This document shows, in pieces, positions 22,180-34,861 of a DNA stretch of 64,000 nucleotides. The DNA lies in the NCBI GenBank assembly GCA_008638375.1, contig CM018035.1:9575577-9639576 (forward strand). The letters run 5' to 3'. Numbering within the stretch: the first letter of the stretch is position 1; each line of letters starts with the position of its first letter. Position numbers and translations under genes: made by a program. The notes beneath the pieces are model-generated. The model did no database searches, was not told the origin of the DNA, and saw only the letters and a program-made list of their open reading frames with translations. The stretch is from Nyssa sinensis. Its lineage: Eukaryota > Streptophyta > Magnoliopsida > Cornales > Nyssaceae.

Positions 22180-24229
22180 ATGTCATGGATGATGAGGAGA
22201 AGTGCAAGGTCAACAAGGGAGGCCTCCTGCAATGGGATTGTTCGCCGAATGGTAAGCCTCCCTCGGAACATTTTAGGGGAATTTTCAAGAGCAATGGATC
22301 AAGGAATGGACCTCATAGGTATAGGAGGAAGAAGAAACCAGCATCAACCATCAAATTTTCCACTGCAACATCCAAATTTTCCATTTCAGCATCCACAACA
22401 ACAACCTGAAGTTGTTATTCAAGAAGAATGGGCTTTTCTAGCCAGTTTTGAGCAGCAGTATGGTACCATACATCCCTTCTTCTATGCGTGCCGGTTCACT
22501 GAGGCTCTAAAGATAGCAAAGGATGAGAAAAAGTTTGTGTTCATATACCTCCACTCACCAGAAAACAACCCCTTCACTCCCCCCTTTTGTAGGGAGGCCT
22601 TGTGTTCAGAGCTGGTGGTTCAGTTTATAGACGCAAATTTTGTTAGCTGGGGTGGACTTGCAAACAGAGGAGAGGGTTTGCAGCTGATTACAACACTGAA
22701 GCCTGCCAGCTTCCCATTTTGTGCAGTAGTGGCTCCAGCTTCTGGTGATGGCATTGCAGTGCTGCAACAGGTAGATCTAGTGGAAATACACTGAATGATG
22801 ATGATTATGATGATATATAGTATAAAATGATAATATATATATATATATATATATATGTTTACAAAACAAACACTAAAGATGGTGAACAAGAAGTCCAAAA
22901 ACAGTGAAACCATTTGTTGTGAAGGTGGGAAGTCAATAAACAATATATAGTTAGGGCTTGGGCTCAGTCATGTATATCTATCCTTTCTTGTATACCTAAT
23001 AAGACTTTTTTTTTTTTTAGTCTTTTCAACATAATAAACATAAGTGTGGATCATATCAAGGGACTTAACATACTTGGAAGCTTATCCTCTGCTTTTGTAG
23101 TTGCCTGATTTGAAATGAAAAGGGAATCAATTGAAAATTGCTGTGAAAATCACATCACAGGGATATAACACACTTTTCTTATGCATTATGTTTATTGAGT
23201 TCTAAACTTCAATTATTTCTAAGTTCTAACCAATGTCAAAATCGAACAGAGAAAAGGGATGGGAACCCTTCAATATATATGTTTTAATTATGTAATTTGT
23301 GTAGCTCATTTGAAACATTTTCCTATATCTTTGCACCTTCTAAATAGCTAGATGGAAATTGAATGGAAAATTTGACCATATGAATGATATACTTCTGTAC
23401 AACTGATCCAATGAAGTGGAATAATTGAAGTAATATTCAAACTCATTTTCTTCCTTGCTTCTCTGTAGATGGAAGGGGCAGTTTCCCCAGCTGAATTGGT
23501 GGAGATCCTACAAAGAACAATGGAGGAGCAAGGATTGGCCTTTGGCAGTGCAAGGGCCAAGGAGGAAGAAAAGAGAAGAGAAGATCAGCAGTTGAGGGAA
23601 CAAAAAGAAGTGGAAAATCTTGCAGCACTCCAGATAGATAAGGTGCATTTTTATATGATATGTCATTATAATTCTAACCTATACAGACAATGAACCTACT
23701 TTTTTGCCTTTTCCAGGAAAAAGAGAGACCTAAGAATCTACCTTCAGAAGAAAAAGCTCAAAAACAAGTAGATGTTCCAAATAAAGTAAATTATGAGAAG
23801 TCTGAACAAAATCCCACAAGAAAGCAGAGTTGTAATGCTAAAGAAGGGACCACTACTAGTGGCTTTCACCCTCAGGACATTGGAAGTAGAGGAAAGGATG
23901 ATCAAGTCACCCAGGTACTGATTTTGTTATGGCTTGATGGATCATACATTTGTTATTACCTGTTTGTAAATGATCAAATTGGTTGATGATTGTAACAGAT
24001 ATTGATACGTTTTCCAAATGGCGAAAGAAAGGAGCAAAGCTTCACGAGCACAGACAGTGTCGAATCAATTTATACATATATTGATTCACTACGCCTGCCA
24101 GGAGTTGGAAACTACAGATTGGTATCAAGCTTCCCTAGAAAAGTCTTTGGTGTTGATCAAATGGAAATGACACTCACAGATGCCGGCCTCCACCCTAGAG
24201 CAAGCCTGTTTCTCGAGCTTCTAGTGTGA
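22180..24229 (+). CDS. UAS-UBX domain protein, PUX10-like CDC48 adaptor
   Basis: Four exons (22180-22770, 23469-23642, 23717-23914 and 23999-24229) join in phase 0 to give 397 residues. An N-terminal segment (RRMVSLPRNILGEFSRAMDQ, then GMDLIGIGG) is followed by a UAS thioredoxin-like domain (KFVFIYLHSPENN, PFCREALCSELVVQFIDANF, VSWGG, FPFCAVVAP). A Glu/Lys-rich coiled coil spans exons 2-3, and the C-terminal UBX domain starts ILIRFPNGERKEQSF and ends AGLHPRASLFLELLV. UBX domains bind the AAA ATPase CDC48; plant PUX10 recruits it to lipid droplets and ER-type membranes. The N-terminal UBA domain of PUX10 and FAF proteins is not visible here, so this looks like a shorter paralogue. The first in-frame ATG was chosen; 22192 is an alternative. 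No defects were seen. Confidence 0.9.
22828..22856. repeat. (AT)n microsatellite in UBX intron 1
   Basis: A run of alternating A and T, about 60 bp after the donor at 22771. Confidence 0.85.
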
Positions 24230-25440
24230 GATTAGTTAGGCATGGACACAAGCCTAGCATGTATGAAATGATTCATAAGAACTTATTCAATAGCTTATAT
24301 GGGTTGTCTGTGTGGCATGCATGTACTAGCTCGCGTTTTTCCTTGTTCAAGAAAATGCTTTCTTTACTTTTAAATTGTGTATCTATTTTGATACGGAACT
24401 TTAAACTATGAGAAATGCTTGTTGTACCATATTCATCCAATCACTCTCCTTTTTAGCATTGGAAATTAAAGAGTTGTGTTTGTTTCATTTGAAACTTTAA
24501 AAGAATGATTGTGATTAGTCCATATCAGCAGGTGCGAAAATGGTAAATTATCCCAAATTTTCTGTAATAATGACTTAAATTTGTTAAGGAGTCTCATTTT
24601 TCTGAGGATGTGATTCATTAGAGCATCATGGCTGCCATGAGGTTACCTCTTTATCCATCCATGAGTCATTCCCTATTCCAAACATGTAAGGGGAAATACT
24701 CCACATATATAAGCATATTGAGTCCTAAATGTGAGCTTTGCATTTGAACTTTCACTTACAAAAACAAAATGAAATTGAAATTCTCTCTTTGTGAAGGTGC
24801 AAATGGCTAATTATAGCTGCATTTGAACATGAGATTTTTAATGTAGGTTTCATACATAGGATATTATCAATGGTGGATGCGAGGGGTGGCAAAGGGTGAC
24901 ATGCCCTTTTTCCCAAGATTTGAAATTTTAGATTTTTCTATTGTTTCTTTGCTAATTTTTTATTAAAAAAAATAGGACTCCCGTCCCCTAAAAAAAATTT
25001 CTGACCCTCCCCTAATTTGTTTTGTGGCTCTGCCCTTGCATGTTTGGCTCCGCTTCTTTGGCTAAATTCACCACCCCTAACGCAGTCTCCCGTTGAAGCA
25101 ACAAATACTTATATTGGAAAAGTCACGGGTCCTAACTGTCAATTTGACTCTCCAACTGAGGCGCCAAATTTGCACCAAGTCCACAAACTAAACAGGGCCT
25201 CAATTACTATCTACAGCTCATCCCAAATAGTTTTTTTTTTTGGTTCAAAAGCATGAATAAATCCTCCACCAATCCAATTTTTTTTTGAAATATTTTGTGA
25301 TTGCTCTTCATTTTCTTTTTGCAAAAAAAACATAGTGCTCTATTAGGTAACCTAGAAGCTTGAAAGACAAAATGGGAACCAAGGTGTGCTTTGAATTTTG
25401 TTTTCTTGTTCATCTTCTCAGCAACCAAGAGGACCATTAC
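24230..25440. other. UBX 3' flank and possible decayed hAT element
   Basis: The 3' UTR probably covers the first 200-300 bases. Bases 24868-25038 begin caatggtggatgcgagg and end tggctctgcccttg. The ends are loosely inverted like hAT termini, but no matching 8-bp flanks were found, so the element is only suspected. Confidence 0.35.
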
Positions 25441-25446
25441 CTGGTA

Positions 25447-25449
25447 ACT

Positions 25450-25499
<50 letters not shown>

Positions 25500-25504
25500 T
25501 ATGT
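25447..25504. repeat. (CT)n then (AT)n microsatellite
   Basis: About 19 CT units followed directly by an AT run. Confidence 0.9.
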
Positions 25505-25509
25505 ATCCG

Positions 25510-25825
25510 CTTAAGCATATCAACTTTCGATTCCTGAACCATTAGTAAGGCAACATAGAGATATTATCGAGCACGCAACCAAGAATCAGAATTATCGATC
25601 CCCACGCCAGCCATTTAAGACCACAGAGAGATATGATTGACAAGCCCAAACTACTTGTCGATACACAACCTCCGTTCTAACATCAAAGCAAACCCCGACA
25701 CTTTTTCAAGTCCCATAATGTCATGTGAGTTATCCAAGCATATCAACTTTCGATCCCTGAATAATTAGAAAGGTAGCATAAAAATATTATCAAGCAGGCA
25801 ACCGACTATCGGAACTATTATTGCA
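25510..25825. repeat. Direct repeat pair, about 222 bp apart
   Basis: aagcatatcaactttcgatt at about 25513 recurs as aagcatatcaactttcgatc at about 25736. Both continue into a shared region of about 90 bp (attagtaaggcaacatagag / attagaaaggtagcataaaa; attatcgagcacgcaacc / attatcaagcaggcaacc). Confidence 0.7.
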
Positions 25826-26142
25826 TATATTAACTGGGACTATATATCTCAGAAGGATCAAGCAAGACGTTCAAATGGCTTTTCAAAAAGGGAAAGAAAT
25901 GGTTATGGAAAGCTGGCAAGTGATGATGTTGTCCCAAACCAAAGGTAAGATTTTCTTGGGCAGATAGAAAGTTTTTAGTGATATCCAAACAACTTGAAAG
26001 AGACATTACAGTTGAGAGATGTCATAACCCTTCCCTTTTCTTGCCTATACTATATTTTGAATGGACTGTATTTGTTGTTGAATCTGCTGGAAAAGAATGT
26101 TTCCCCACTGATTTAGTAGTGGTCGTGTTGTGGCCATGCTTG

Positions 26143-26649
26143 CAAGGGTGGATCTAGGAATAGCAAGAGAGTCATGCCCCCAAATATTTGAAAAATCTAA
26201 TTTATTATTTAGTTTAAAAAAATTTTAAAAAAAATGTCTAGCACTATAAACAAACCAAGTAACACGTTGCTCAAGCTTGGTTCTCTAAAATTAACTGGTA
26301 TCAAATTATGTTCAAACTTAGTTTGTTTGTCTCAAGCTGATCTCAAATCAAGTTAATCGCAAGTCGAACTCGAGTGATTGATTTTTTTATATAGTATTAG
26401 AGTAATTATTAACTTATTGAGCAAAGTTCGAGTCAAGTTTAATAAATTAACGAGTTTTAAAATAAGTTTAAATTTGACTTGATTATCTCACGAGTCGATT
26501 AGTACTTACCGAGCTCAAGTAGCTTAATTCATTTTGTAGCCCTAGAATTGTCCTCCCGCCCCCTCTTTAAATTTTCATAAGATCACCTCTCAAAATTTCA
26601 AATATATATATATATAGTCCATTAAATACAATATTTAAATCTGCCACGG
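26143..26649. mobile_element. Non-autonomous hAT element with 8-bp target duplication
   Basis: The element starts CAAGGGTGGATCTAGG and ends AAATCTGCCACGG, an imperfect inverted match. It is flanked on both sides by exactly catgcttg (26135-26142 and 26650-26657), the 8-bp duplication typical of hAT insertion. The 507-bp body has no coding potential. It contains inverted words such as gctcaagcttgg and gctcaagtagctt, suggesting another foldback inside. Confidence 0.75.
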
Positions 26650-26657
26650 CATGCTTG

Positions 26658-28190
26658 TCACCAATGCAGCAATGTAGACATTCATATGATGACGGCAATG
26701 CCCACACACTTTCCTCACTTAGCTTGCTTGAGCGGACACATGATGGAGAGGAAAGGATCTTGCTGTATTTTCAAACACCTGCGGGGGTGTTGAAACAGAA
26801 AAATAAGAACTTCAGAGCATGGTTTATGAACAATAATTTTTGTTGAGGCTGTGGAAAAACACCAAAATGCCTATAATTCGACAAAATACATCACCCTAAA
26901 ACAGAGTTAAAGTGTTGAGATTATGAAAAGTTAATCATGTGGCTGTTTGCATGATTGTTGATTAAGTATGGAATCCTCTTCTTCTTCTTTTTTTCTTTTT
27001 CTCGTTTGGTTTTCTTCCAAATTAACATTGGCAAAAAGTGGCCAATATTCATTGAACATTTTGGACGATGACCAAGACTTCATATGTCTCTTTAAGATTG
27101 TGTTTGGTCCCACTTCTCTGTTTAAAATGTGGCTTGCAACCGTGATTTTTGTGAAATGATAAATAATTGTTCTGTGATTTTCACGACCTCCGGTCATGAT
27201 TTTAGAGTGACAGACAAGGAACCACACATGTTCCAGGAGTGACTAGTGTAGAATGATCATTTCACGAGGAGTTGCAATGTGCAAGTAATGATATAATGTG
27301 GAAGTAGGTTTTGTATGACAAAATCAAATATTGTCCCTTGAAGTTTTATAAGCAAGAGTGAATGAAAATCTACAACTTTAAGATGGTGGAAGATAAACAC
27401 AAGTATGGCACATATCATTCTTCTTATGAAGACTGGTATAATCAAATGAGAGCACAACAACCACAAGAGTCTCTCTATTTGTAAGTTGTTGGAAACACTG
27501 TAACGAAAGAGCACTTTTTGCAACAAACTCGTTTGGAACGCCAACAATTTCGTCACTATTAGTATGCCTTTTTTTTTTTTCAGTGACTTCAATGTCAGGG
27601 TCATTTGTTACGACTTAGATGTTGTTGCTAATAAATGTCAAAATCACAGCGAAAGGTTATTTTGAGATTATTAGTGATGACTCATTTCGTCACCAATTGT
27701 AGTGTTTCTTCGTGGCAAATATGATGTCGTGTAAAAGATGTAAACTACAAGGGAGTCTTCGCTAATGAAGAAATTTGTTTTTTATGAAAAAACAATTATT
27801 GTAGAAGTTTCAAAAATATGAGTTTTAAGAAAAATAAAAGAAACCTGGTGACTACCAACAAATTATCACATATTTTTGTTAGACGAACTTGAAACTTTGA
27901 TCTCCCTTATAGAGAAAGTGGTCATGAGATGCTATTCAATTCTTGTTAGATGAAATTGAATATGTGATCTCCCTCATTGAGAGTTGTCACGCGATGCCAA
28001 TCGAAGTACAACTCTTTCGACAATATTTTTATTGTCTAAGGGTGCACATGGGTCAGGTTAAGTTTTAAAAACTAAGAACTAAAATCAATCTGTAACGATG
28101 ATAAAATCAAATCGGTCCAATCCGAAAATATTCGAGTTTGGCCGAGTCGGTTCTAATTCTTTCCAAAATACCAAATCTACTATTTATTTT
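26658..28190. other. Intergenic DNA with transposon-like fragments
   Basis: No gene was recognised. Bases 27590-27720 contain gatgactcatttcgtcacca, a style of sequence common in CACTA subterminal regions, but no terminus was found. From 28039 (taagggtgcacatgggtcagg) a familiar plant foldback repeat seems to begin, continuing after the TA-rich block at about 28980-29140. Confidence 0.3.
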
Positions 28191-28194
28191 TTTC

Positions 28195-28576
28195 TCTAAA
28201 AACTCGATCGATTATATGTATGTATATATGTATATACATATATATATATATATATTATACACAGCATGTTAATATATATTTTAATTATAACATGTTATAT
28301 ATATAATATATAAAAGAAGTTATATATATGTATATGTACAAACTGATATATTTTATATATAACAGGTTATATATATAAACTGATATTATATATATATATA
28401 TAGATAACATATACATAGCAGGTTCTTTATATAAACTGTTGTATATATCTAATATATATATATATATATAACATGTTATATATAAAATATATTCTATGTA
28501 TAAACTGTTGTACGTATATATAATTTATATAACATGTTATATATAAAATATATAATATGTATATAATACACACACG

Positions 28577-28611
<35 letters not shown>

Positions 28612-28930
28612 CAATGAATAGAGTTTTTTTTGTAGAAGTATTAGTGGACCAATGCATTTGTACCTACTAGTTTGAATATGAGTTTAAATTGATATATATA
28701 TTTATACACACACACATATATGTGCACATATATTAAATATCTAATTATGAAATATAAAGTGACGTTAATTTTTTGTTTGTCGACAAGATAATAATCTACT
28801 TGTGAGTTCACAAATAACAATTGGATGATGAAATATTATATATATATATATCTTAATTTATTATATATATATAATATATTAGTGCCGTAAATATATAATA
28901 TAATATATATAGATATAGTACTTGTAAATC
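28195..28930. repeat. TA-rich low-complexity block
   Basis: More than 700 bp are dominated by (ta)n, with recurring words such as aacatgttatatataaaata and ataaactgttgtata, and a (ca)n run at about 28567-28593. Secondary structure and replication slippage are likely. No genes. Confidence 0.8.
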
Positions 28931-29585
28931 AGATTGTATATATAATTTTTTTAGTTCTTTTAAAAATATTTTTTATTTGAAGTTTGGTTTTTGGGTTGAG
29001 TTGGTTTATCCGAACTTTAAACCAGAATCAACTTGAATATTGCAGTTCTATGACTGACATAATTCAAACTATATTTAGAACTGACCTAATCCAACTTATT
29101 CAATTCGGGTTCAGTTCGAGTTAATTCGGATCTATTATTCTCAATTTTTTATGTACTCTTGCTATTTTCCAATCATGCTTAAATGTGAAACGTTGGAGCA
29201 ATTAATTCATAGTTATAGTAATTGAATGAATAGTCACATCAATAATAATATTTTATAAATATAGATGAAATGTATCATCTAATCATTGCGACGATCGTAT
29301 TGGAATCATTTATTTTTTTTTTTCGAAATATTGATGCTCTGCAATTATGTTTCACAGTACTAGTATAACTGAGTCCAGTCCAAGCCCACACTGTGCAGGG
29401 CGCCCAGCTCGGGTTTGGCTTATTGGGCCAGTTTTTAATTCACCTCTACTGTTGGATTAATTGATAAATCTAGGCCCGACCCGTTAATAATAAGCATGGA
29501 TTGCTGAACCATTCTGATTCAATTTGGGAACATTATTGAAAGATACATAATTCATATAAACTAAGTAAAACGACTTTGGAGATAA

Positions 29586-29935
29586 TATAATTTAGGATAA
29601 ATTTCATTTAACTCTCGTGAAATTTTTGACAATTATACTGATATTTTTTGAAATTACACTAATTTTTTATACTTTATATGATAATATATAGATTTTTCTT
29701 TAATATTTTTTTTTTCAAAATAACAAAATTGTCTTTTTCATATTTTTTTAAAATTTTGACCAATTTTTTATTTTTTAAATAAATATTGATAAAAATCTTA
29801 AATTTATTTTTATATAAAGAAAATTTAAAAAAATAGAAAAATTTGGTCAAAATTGAAAGAAATATATAAATATATAAATAAATAAAATGAATAGTTTTAT
29901 TATTTTGAAGAAATAATTTGACTAGAAAAACAAAG

Positions 29936-29966
<31 letters not shown>

Positions 29967-30037
29967 AAATAAAATAAGATAGGTTAGCGTAATTTTATAA
30001 ATCTCATAAAAAATTAGTGTAATTTACTCTATAATTT
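29586..30037. repeat. AT-rich foldback repeat, copy B
   Basis: The left arm (taatttaggataaatttcat, then ttgacaattatactgat) is mirrored by a right arm ending aaattagtgtaatttactct. Its centre is AT-rich and includes an (at)n run at 29934-29961. It resembles the pieces at 17337-17800 and 6090-6215. Confidence 0.6.
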
Positions 30038-31980
30038 AACTCAAACTCAATTAAACTTTAATTTAACTTAGTACAACACCAAAAAAAAAGGGGGGTAAAA
30101 ATTTCAAATGTATATGCATTGTTGGTGCTTAAAATCCATTGAATGATTTTTTCTACAAATTCTATTGATTAAAGACTGTCTCTTCAATTTTCTCTTCCTT
30201 TATTATTTTCTCTGTACTTTCACTTCTAAATTCTCACTTTCTATCTATTTTTGCATTCTTCGCTTGTATGCCAGGCTCCGACTTTTATATAACTTTTTCA
30301 CTTTCGACACCATATAGAATTTGTAGCACAAATTGCACATTACAAGTAAAACCGTGATTTCTTGTGGTTGCAATATTTGAACAATCACATATGCATTTGG
30401 GACTTGTAATCTTTTTCTTTCTTTGATAAATATTCATCATATCATAGGACGTATACACATTTAAAGTATTATATTAATATTATTTTTAGTTATAAGTTTT
30501 TATATCAGAATTTGGCTTGTTTAGAATCAGACGACATCACTTATTTCATATGTCAAATTTTAATATATATGACTATGAAATTTTTTTAGTATTATCTTAT
30601 CAAGGCGGAGTCTTTAATAGGTTGGCTGAGTTATAACTCACTCCAGATTTTTTAAAAAATAAAATTATACAAGAAAGTTTTTAGCGTTTTCAAATATAGT
30701 TCACCCTAAAATTTTAACTCAATCTAATCTTTATTTATTATTTTTATAAAATTTTAATCCAATCTAATCATTACTCATTTTAATCTCATTATTTCTCTCA
30801 TTTTTTACTCTAATGCCTTGTTTGGACGGTGGGATAAGAGAATTGGATATGATAAATGTTATTTTATCGTATTTTTGGTGTTTTTATTGAATTGGATATT
30901 TATATCTCATTAATCATTTATATTCTATCTGAGTAAGATATAACTTATCTGGAGTGGTGGTATTATAGTTATCCTATCTTAATAGAATAAAAATATAGCG
31001 TCACGTCATAAAAAAAATTATAATGTTACAATTTAAAGAGACGAAGACATCAAAGATTCAAGTTAAGAAAAACATATTTTTTTTTTATTTTTTTCATTGC
31101 TCAAATTTTTTTGTTATGTTCAAGATTTTTTAATTTATTAAAACATATATATATATATATATTCATTAATTTGGTTGATTTCTAACGCCACGTTACTTTC
31201 TTTCACGGTTCTACCATTGTATCGTACTATTAGATATTTTTGTTTGTCAAAAAGAAGTAAAGTGGTAAGATAGAATCGAAAAATAATACCATGCATATTA
31301 GAGTTTGACATTTTAATAATTAAATAATATCACTTATTTCATGTCAAATTTTGATATCCATAATTATAAAAATTTTCTGTACTATCTTACGAATGAACTT
31401 CTTTATTTGTCAATTAGAGCATGTCTACATGGACAAATTTTATTTTTTCAAGACAAAATGTGTTATTTATTAATATTACTTACAAACGAGACTCTCTCTA
31501 ATATAGATTGAATAATCTAATAATTACGAATGCTCTAATAAGCCTAGTCCATAGCTGGGAGCAATAAATTCTAATTGACAGAGTTGTATCCTTTTCAAAA
31601 TGATAAAATTGATATTTGGTAATTATTTGACATTGAAATGATTTGTAATTTTATAATTATTAAAATAAAAATATTATTAATAATTTAAAATATTAAAATA
31701 AAAAAGTGAGTATAAAAAGGTGATATATGTTAAAAATATTTAAAAACATGAACTCTCATTATAGAATTATTTAGAATAACTCAAAAATTGCATAAAAATA
31801 TAGGAATTATTTATCATATTTGAATATAATTTAAGATTTTTTCAAATAATTGGGACTGATTTAAGATTCATTTATTTGATAAAAATATAAGGATAAATTT
31901 GAGAGATTTTAAAAGTTTTAGAGAATTTTGTTGCTACACTTCCTTCTGCATATAAAAAAAAAGGAGAGAAGTTTATATAT
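30038..31980. other. Intergenic AT-rich DNA upstream of the MOS1-like gene
   Basis: No coding region or RNA gene was found. Short phrases such as ccttgtttggacggtgggat near 30817 suggest further MITE-like debris, without clear ends. Confidence 0.4.
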
Positions 31981-32039
31981 AATAAAATACAATTTTTAAT
32001 TACAAAAACTTGCGTGGACAAGCACGCTCCACGAGTGAG

Positions 32040-32374
32040 GGTGGTGTAGTGTCACAGGTGTGGAAGGGTGAACCTTAAGTCTAAACTCAACCATGGTTTA
32101 AGGAGTTGGGCTCTGGGTTTGGGTTCGAACAGCATTGGCTCCTTCTCTCTCTCTCTCTCTCTCTCCCCTGCACCCAACTCCGTGATCCCTTCTTTTCACT
32201 GTCATCACCATCACCACCACCACCACCACCACCACCACACACTCATATCGCCGTCGGCATCATCATTCCTTCCCATCTCCTGTATCTATTCTTGCTGTGG
32301 GAAACATATATCGGAACCTCTTCTTTCTCCTGACAGATCCGAATCATCCCCTTTCTCTCTCTCTCTCTCTCCTG
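32040..32374 (+). promoter_or_regulatory. Probable 5'-UTR exon of the MOS1-like gene
   Basis: A CT-rich leader ends at a strong donor (cctg|gtaaga, GT at 32375-32376). It has (CT)n at about 32143-32165, a (CAC)n run at about 32205-32238 and another CT run before the donor. ATGs within it (for example at 32068 and 32106) open short upstream frames. Assignment to the MOS1-like gene is inferred from position and layout; the transcription start was not determined. Confidence 0.5.
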
Positions 32375-32414
32375 GTAAGAACCCTCTTTCTTTCAATACA
32401 TATGTGCGTATGTA

Positions 32415-32416
32415 TG

Positions 32417-32451
<35 letters not shown>

Positions 32452-32622
32452 CCTTAAAACCACAAAAAAAAAATAGATTTTAGGGTTTGCAACAGGATGA
32501 GGCCCGACTGAGAAATCCGGGAATCAGTATTCTGGCTCTGGAATGCAACGCATACCCGTACAAGGCTTATATACATATTTGACACACACATGCAGAGATA
32601 TTCATATGGATATTTGAACATA

Positions 32623-32655
<33 letters not shown>
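32415..32655. repeat. AT microsatellites in intron 1
   Basis: (at)n at about 32418-32447 and (ta)n at about 32635-32656, within MOS1-like intron 1. Confidence 0.8.
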
Positions 32656-33879
32656 TGATAAATATGGATAGTTTGATATATTATTTATATTTATATAGAT
32701 TTGATGCTGAAGCGCTGCACTACACCATGTTACTCGAAGTCTACCTAGTTTTCTGTATATGAGTAAATTCTTTATGTGCAAATCGAATTCTGTCATTGAT
32801 CATAGTCTATTAGATTCTGTTATCCAAGTTTGTATTCTTTTTTTCTGAAAAATATGATGGATCCTTCTTTCAAGTGCCTTTTATGCTGAGCTATACCTGA
32901 ATGACTCATTGGTTTTTTGTATTCAATTATCTGTTTAGTGTCTTCTACTGGTAATACCTTAATATGTTGCCTAGCATATTGAGTTTTCATATTGTTTTTA
33001 ACTACACCAGTAGTATCATTCTTGTTGAAAATATAAAGTGGTAAAGGTTTGGTTCACTGATCAATACTGCAGCAAGGTAGAAGAATTATTTTCAGAATCC
33101 TCTCTTTTCTAATATTTGATGGTTGATAGATGTATCAGTTGTACGCTTATATTTTAAAACGAAGCAAATCATCACGTGCACTTTAGAAACCCACAAAAAG
33201 TAATTAAGTGTGAACTTTCAATCTTTAAACAAGATTTCATTTGGTTACCAAGCCCTAGTAATACATTTCTATTTATTTATTTATTTTTAGAATAATGAAC
33301 TTGAAGGCTATGAAACCTGATGGTATGATCTCATTATTTTTGCTTGTCTTCTTGCTCCTGTACGCTACAATAATCTTCATATTCTAATTAAGGCTTGATA
33401 TCTCTTTATTCATTTTTCTCCTATTCTCTGTTATGAGATTTTCCTTATATTTTTATGATTGTTCTGTTTTTTTCTTATGTAGATATACTTTTTCAAGTCC
33501 TTGATTTACGATCGAAATACGGTTGTCTCTGTATTTTTTTTCTTATAGCTCGATATAATTATATTCTACCATGAAATGTGTGCAGTCTGATTGAATTGAA
33601 GGCCAACTCAAGCTCAGCATATTGAACTTTGGTTGAGCTTGGGTTAGAGACTGGTGTTAGGTTTTTGTAAGGGTACAGGGTGTTCCTTCTTAGGTAGAAC
33701 TTGGTTGATGTAACCTTGCTTTGATACTGATTTATTTGAACGCATGGTGGGCAAATAAACAAATCTGTTTTTTCTTTTAATATATAAAGGGAAATAAAGA
33801 AAGGGTAAAGATCAAAATTTGGGAGACAAAAGAGATCGGAGAGGTTGGGGCAACCTGCCTTTAAGTCTTTTGTTTTCTA

Positions 33880-34240
33880 GTCTTCCAGAGAAGATAAAGA
33901 AAAAGGGGAAGAGAAGAGGGGGAGGGTGCATGAATGGACTTCCATGCCTCTGTAATATAATGGTAGACTGATAAAAAGATGTAGAGACACAAAGTAGAAA
34001 CTACTAGAAGAAACTGCCTGACTCTTCCTACTCGTCGTAGTAGAGAGAGAGACGTGAAAAGTCTTTCAAATATTTTTTTCTTCGAACTCTAGTCATCTAT
34101 AAGAGCTATTACTATTTTTTACAAGTAAAGCCTATAAACCCTGGAAAAAAGGAGAAACTGCCTAAACTCTTCCTACTTGTCGTAGTAACATATTAGGACT
34201 TGGGTTCCTTTTGTAGCCTAAAACCCTACAAAATCATTTG
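33880..34240. repeat. Dispersed repeat, copy 1 (pair with 35930-36340)
   Basis: It shares with the second copy gtgcatgaatggacttccat, aaagcctat and acatattaggacttgg in the same order and strand. It lies in MOS1-like intron 1. Internally, a line about actcttcctact(c/t)gtcgtagta occurs twice. Confidence 0.6.
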
Positions 34241-34549
34241 CTTGCGGGTCTGACATCAAACATGTCTCCAAAAATGTTGTTGTGTTGGATTGAAGGGTCT
34301 AATTAGCCTGGATGTGCCCTTTATGGAAAAAGCTCGACATCGAATTTTGTGTTTTGTTAGTTCGATAACATTTTTGCACCATCTTGGTTTCCTTCATGGA
34401 TCTTTAGCTTTGAATCCTACTTGTAACCTGACTCTTATGATAATTTCTTCAAACATGTGGTGGTATAATTTCTGACCATTTTCATGCTACGGATTGACCA
34501 TGACAAACTCCAAGACTCATGTGCTTGAACAAACATAAGCCATAAGGAA

Positions 34550-34861
34550 GGCACTGTTTGATAGAACTGAAAATTAAATACTGAAATATTTCAGTATTGA
34601 ATTAGTAGTCTTGAACACTATAAATGCTAAATTTGTAATACTAAAAATCCAATGGTAAATTTGTAAATTAAAATTTAAAATAACTTTTCACAGCGCATTT
34701 AGTGTTCGGTAATTAGTCAAGTCTCTTTGACTTAAAATTAAGAACTTTTTTTTTTGAAGTAAAATTTTCGTTTTAAGTAATAATTGTTGTTAAAACACTT
34801 GATATATTAAGCATTGAAAATTCTCAGTATCAAGTATTTGTTTGAGTTATCAAACAACACT
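34550..34861. mobile_element. Foldback MITE in MOS1-like intron 1
   Basis: The left end GGCACTGTTTGATAGA and the inverted right end (TATCAAACAACACT on the plus strand) form arms of about 35 bp that also share aaatactga/cttgatactga words. GAA flanks both ends (34547-34549 and 34862-34864), but three bases could match by chance. Confidence 0.55.

Noticed and set aside
24868..25038. hAT element
   Set aside because: The ends are only loosely inverted and the 8-bp flanks (gatattat and catgtttg) do not match, so it is not listed as a firm element.
32068..32421. 117-codon frame with a poly-His stretch as a protein
   Set aside because: It is a translation of CT and CAC microsatellites in a likely 5' UTR and crosses the splice donor at 32375.
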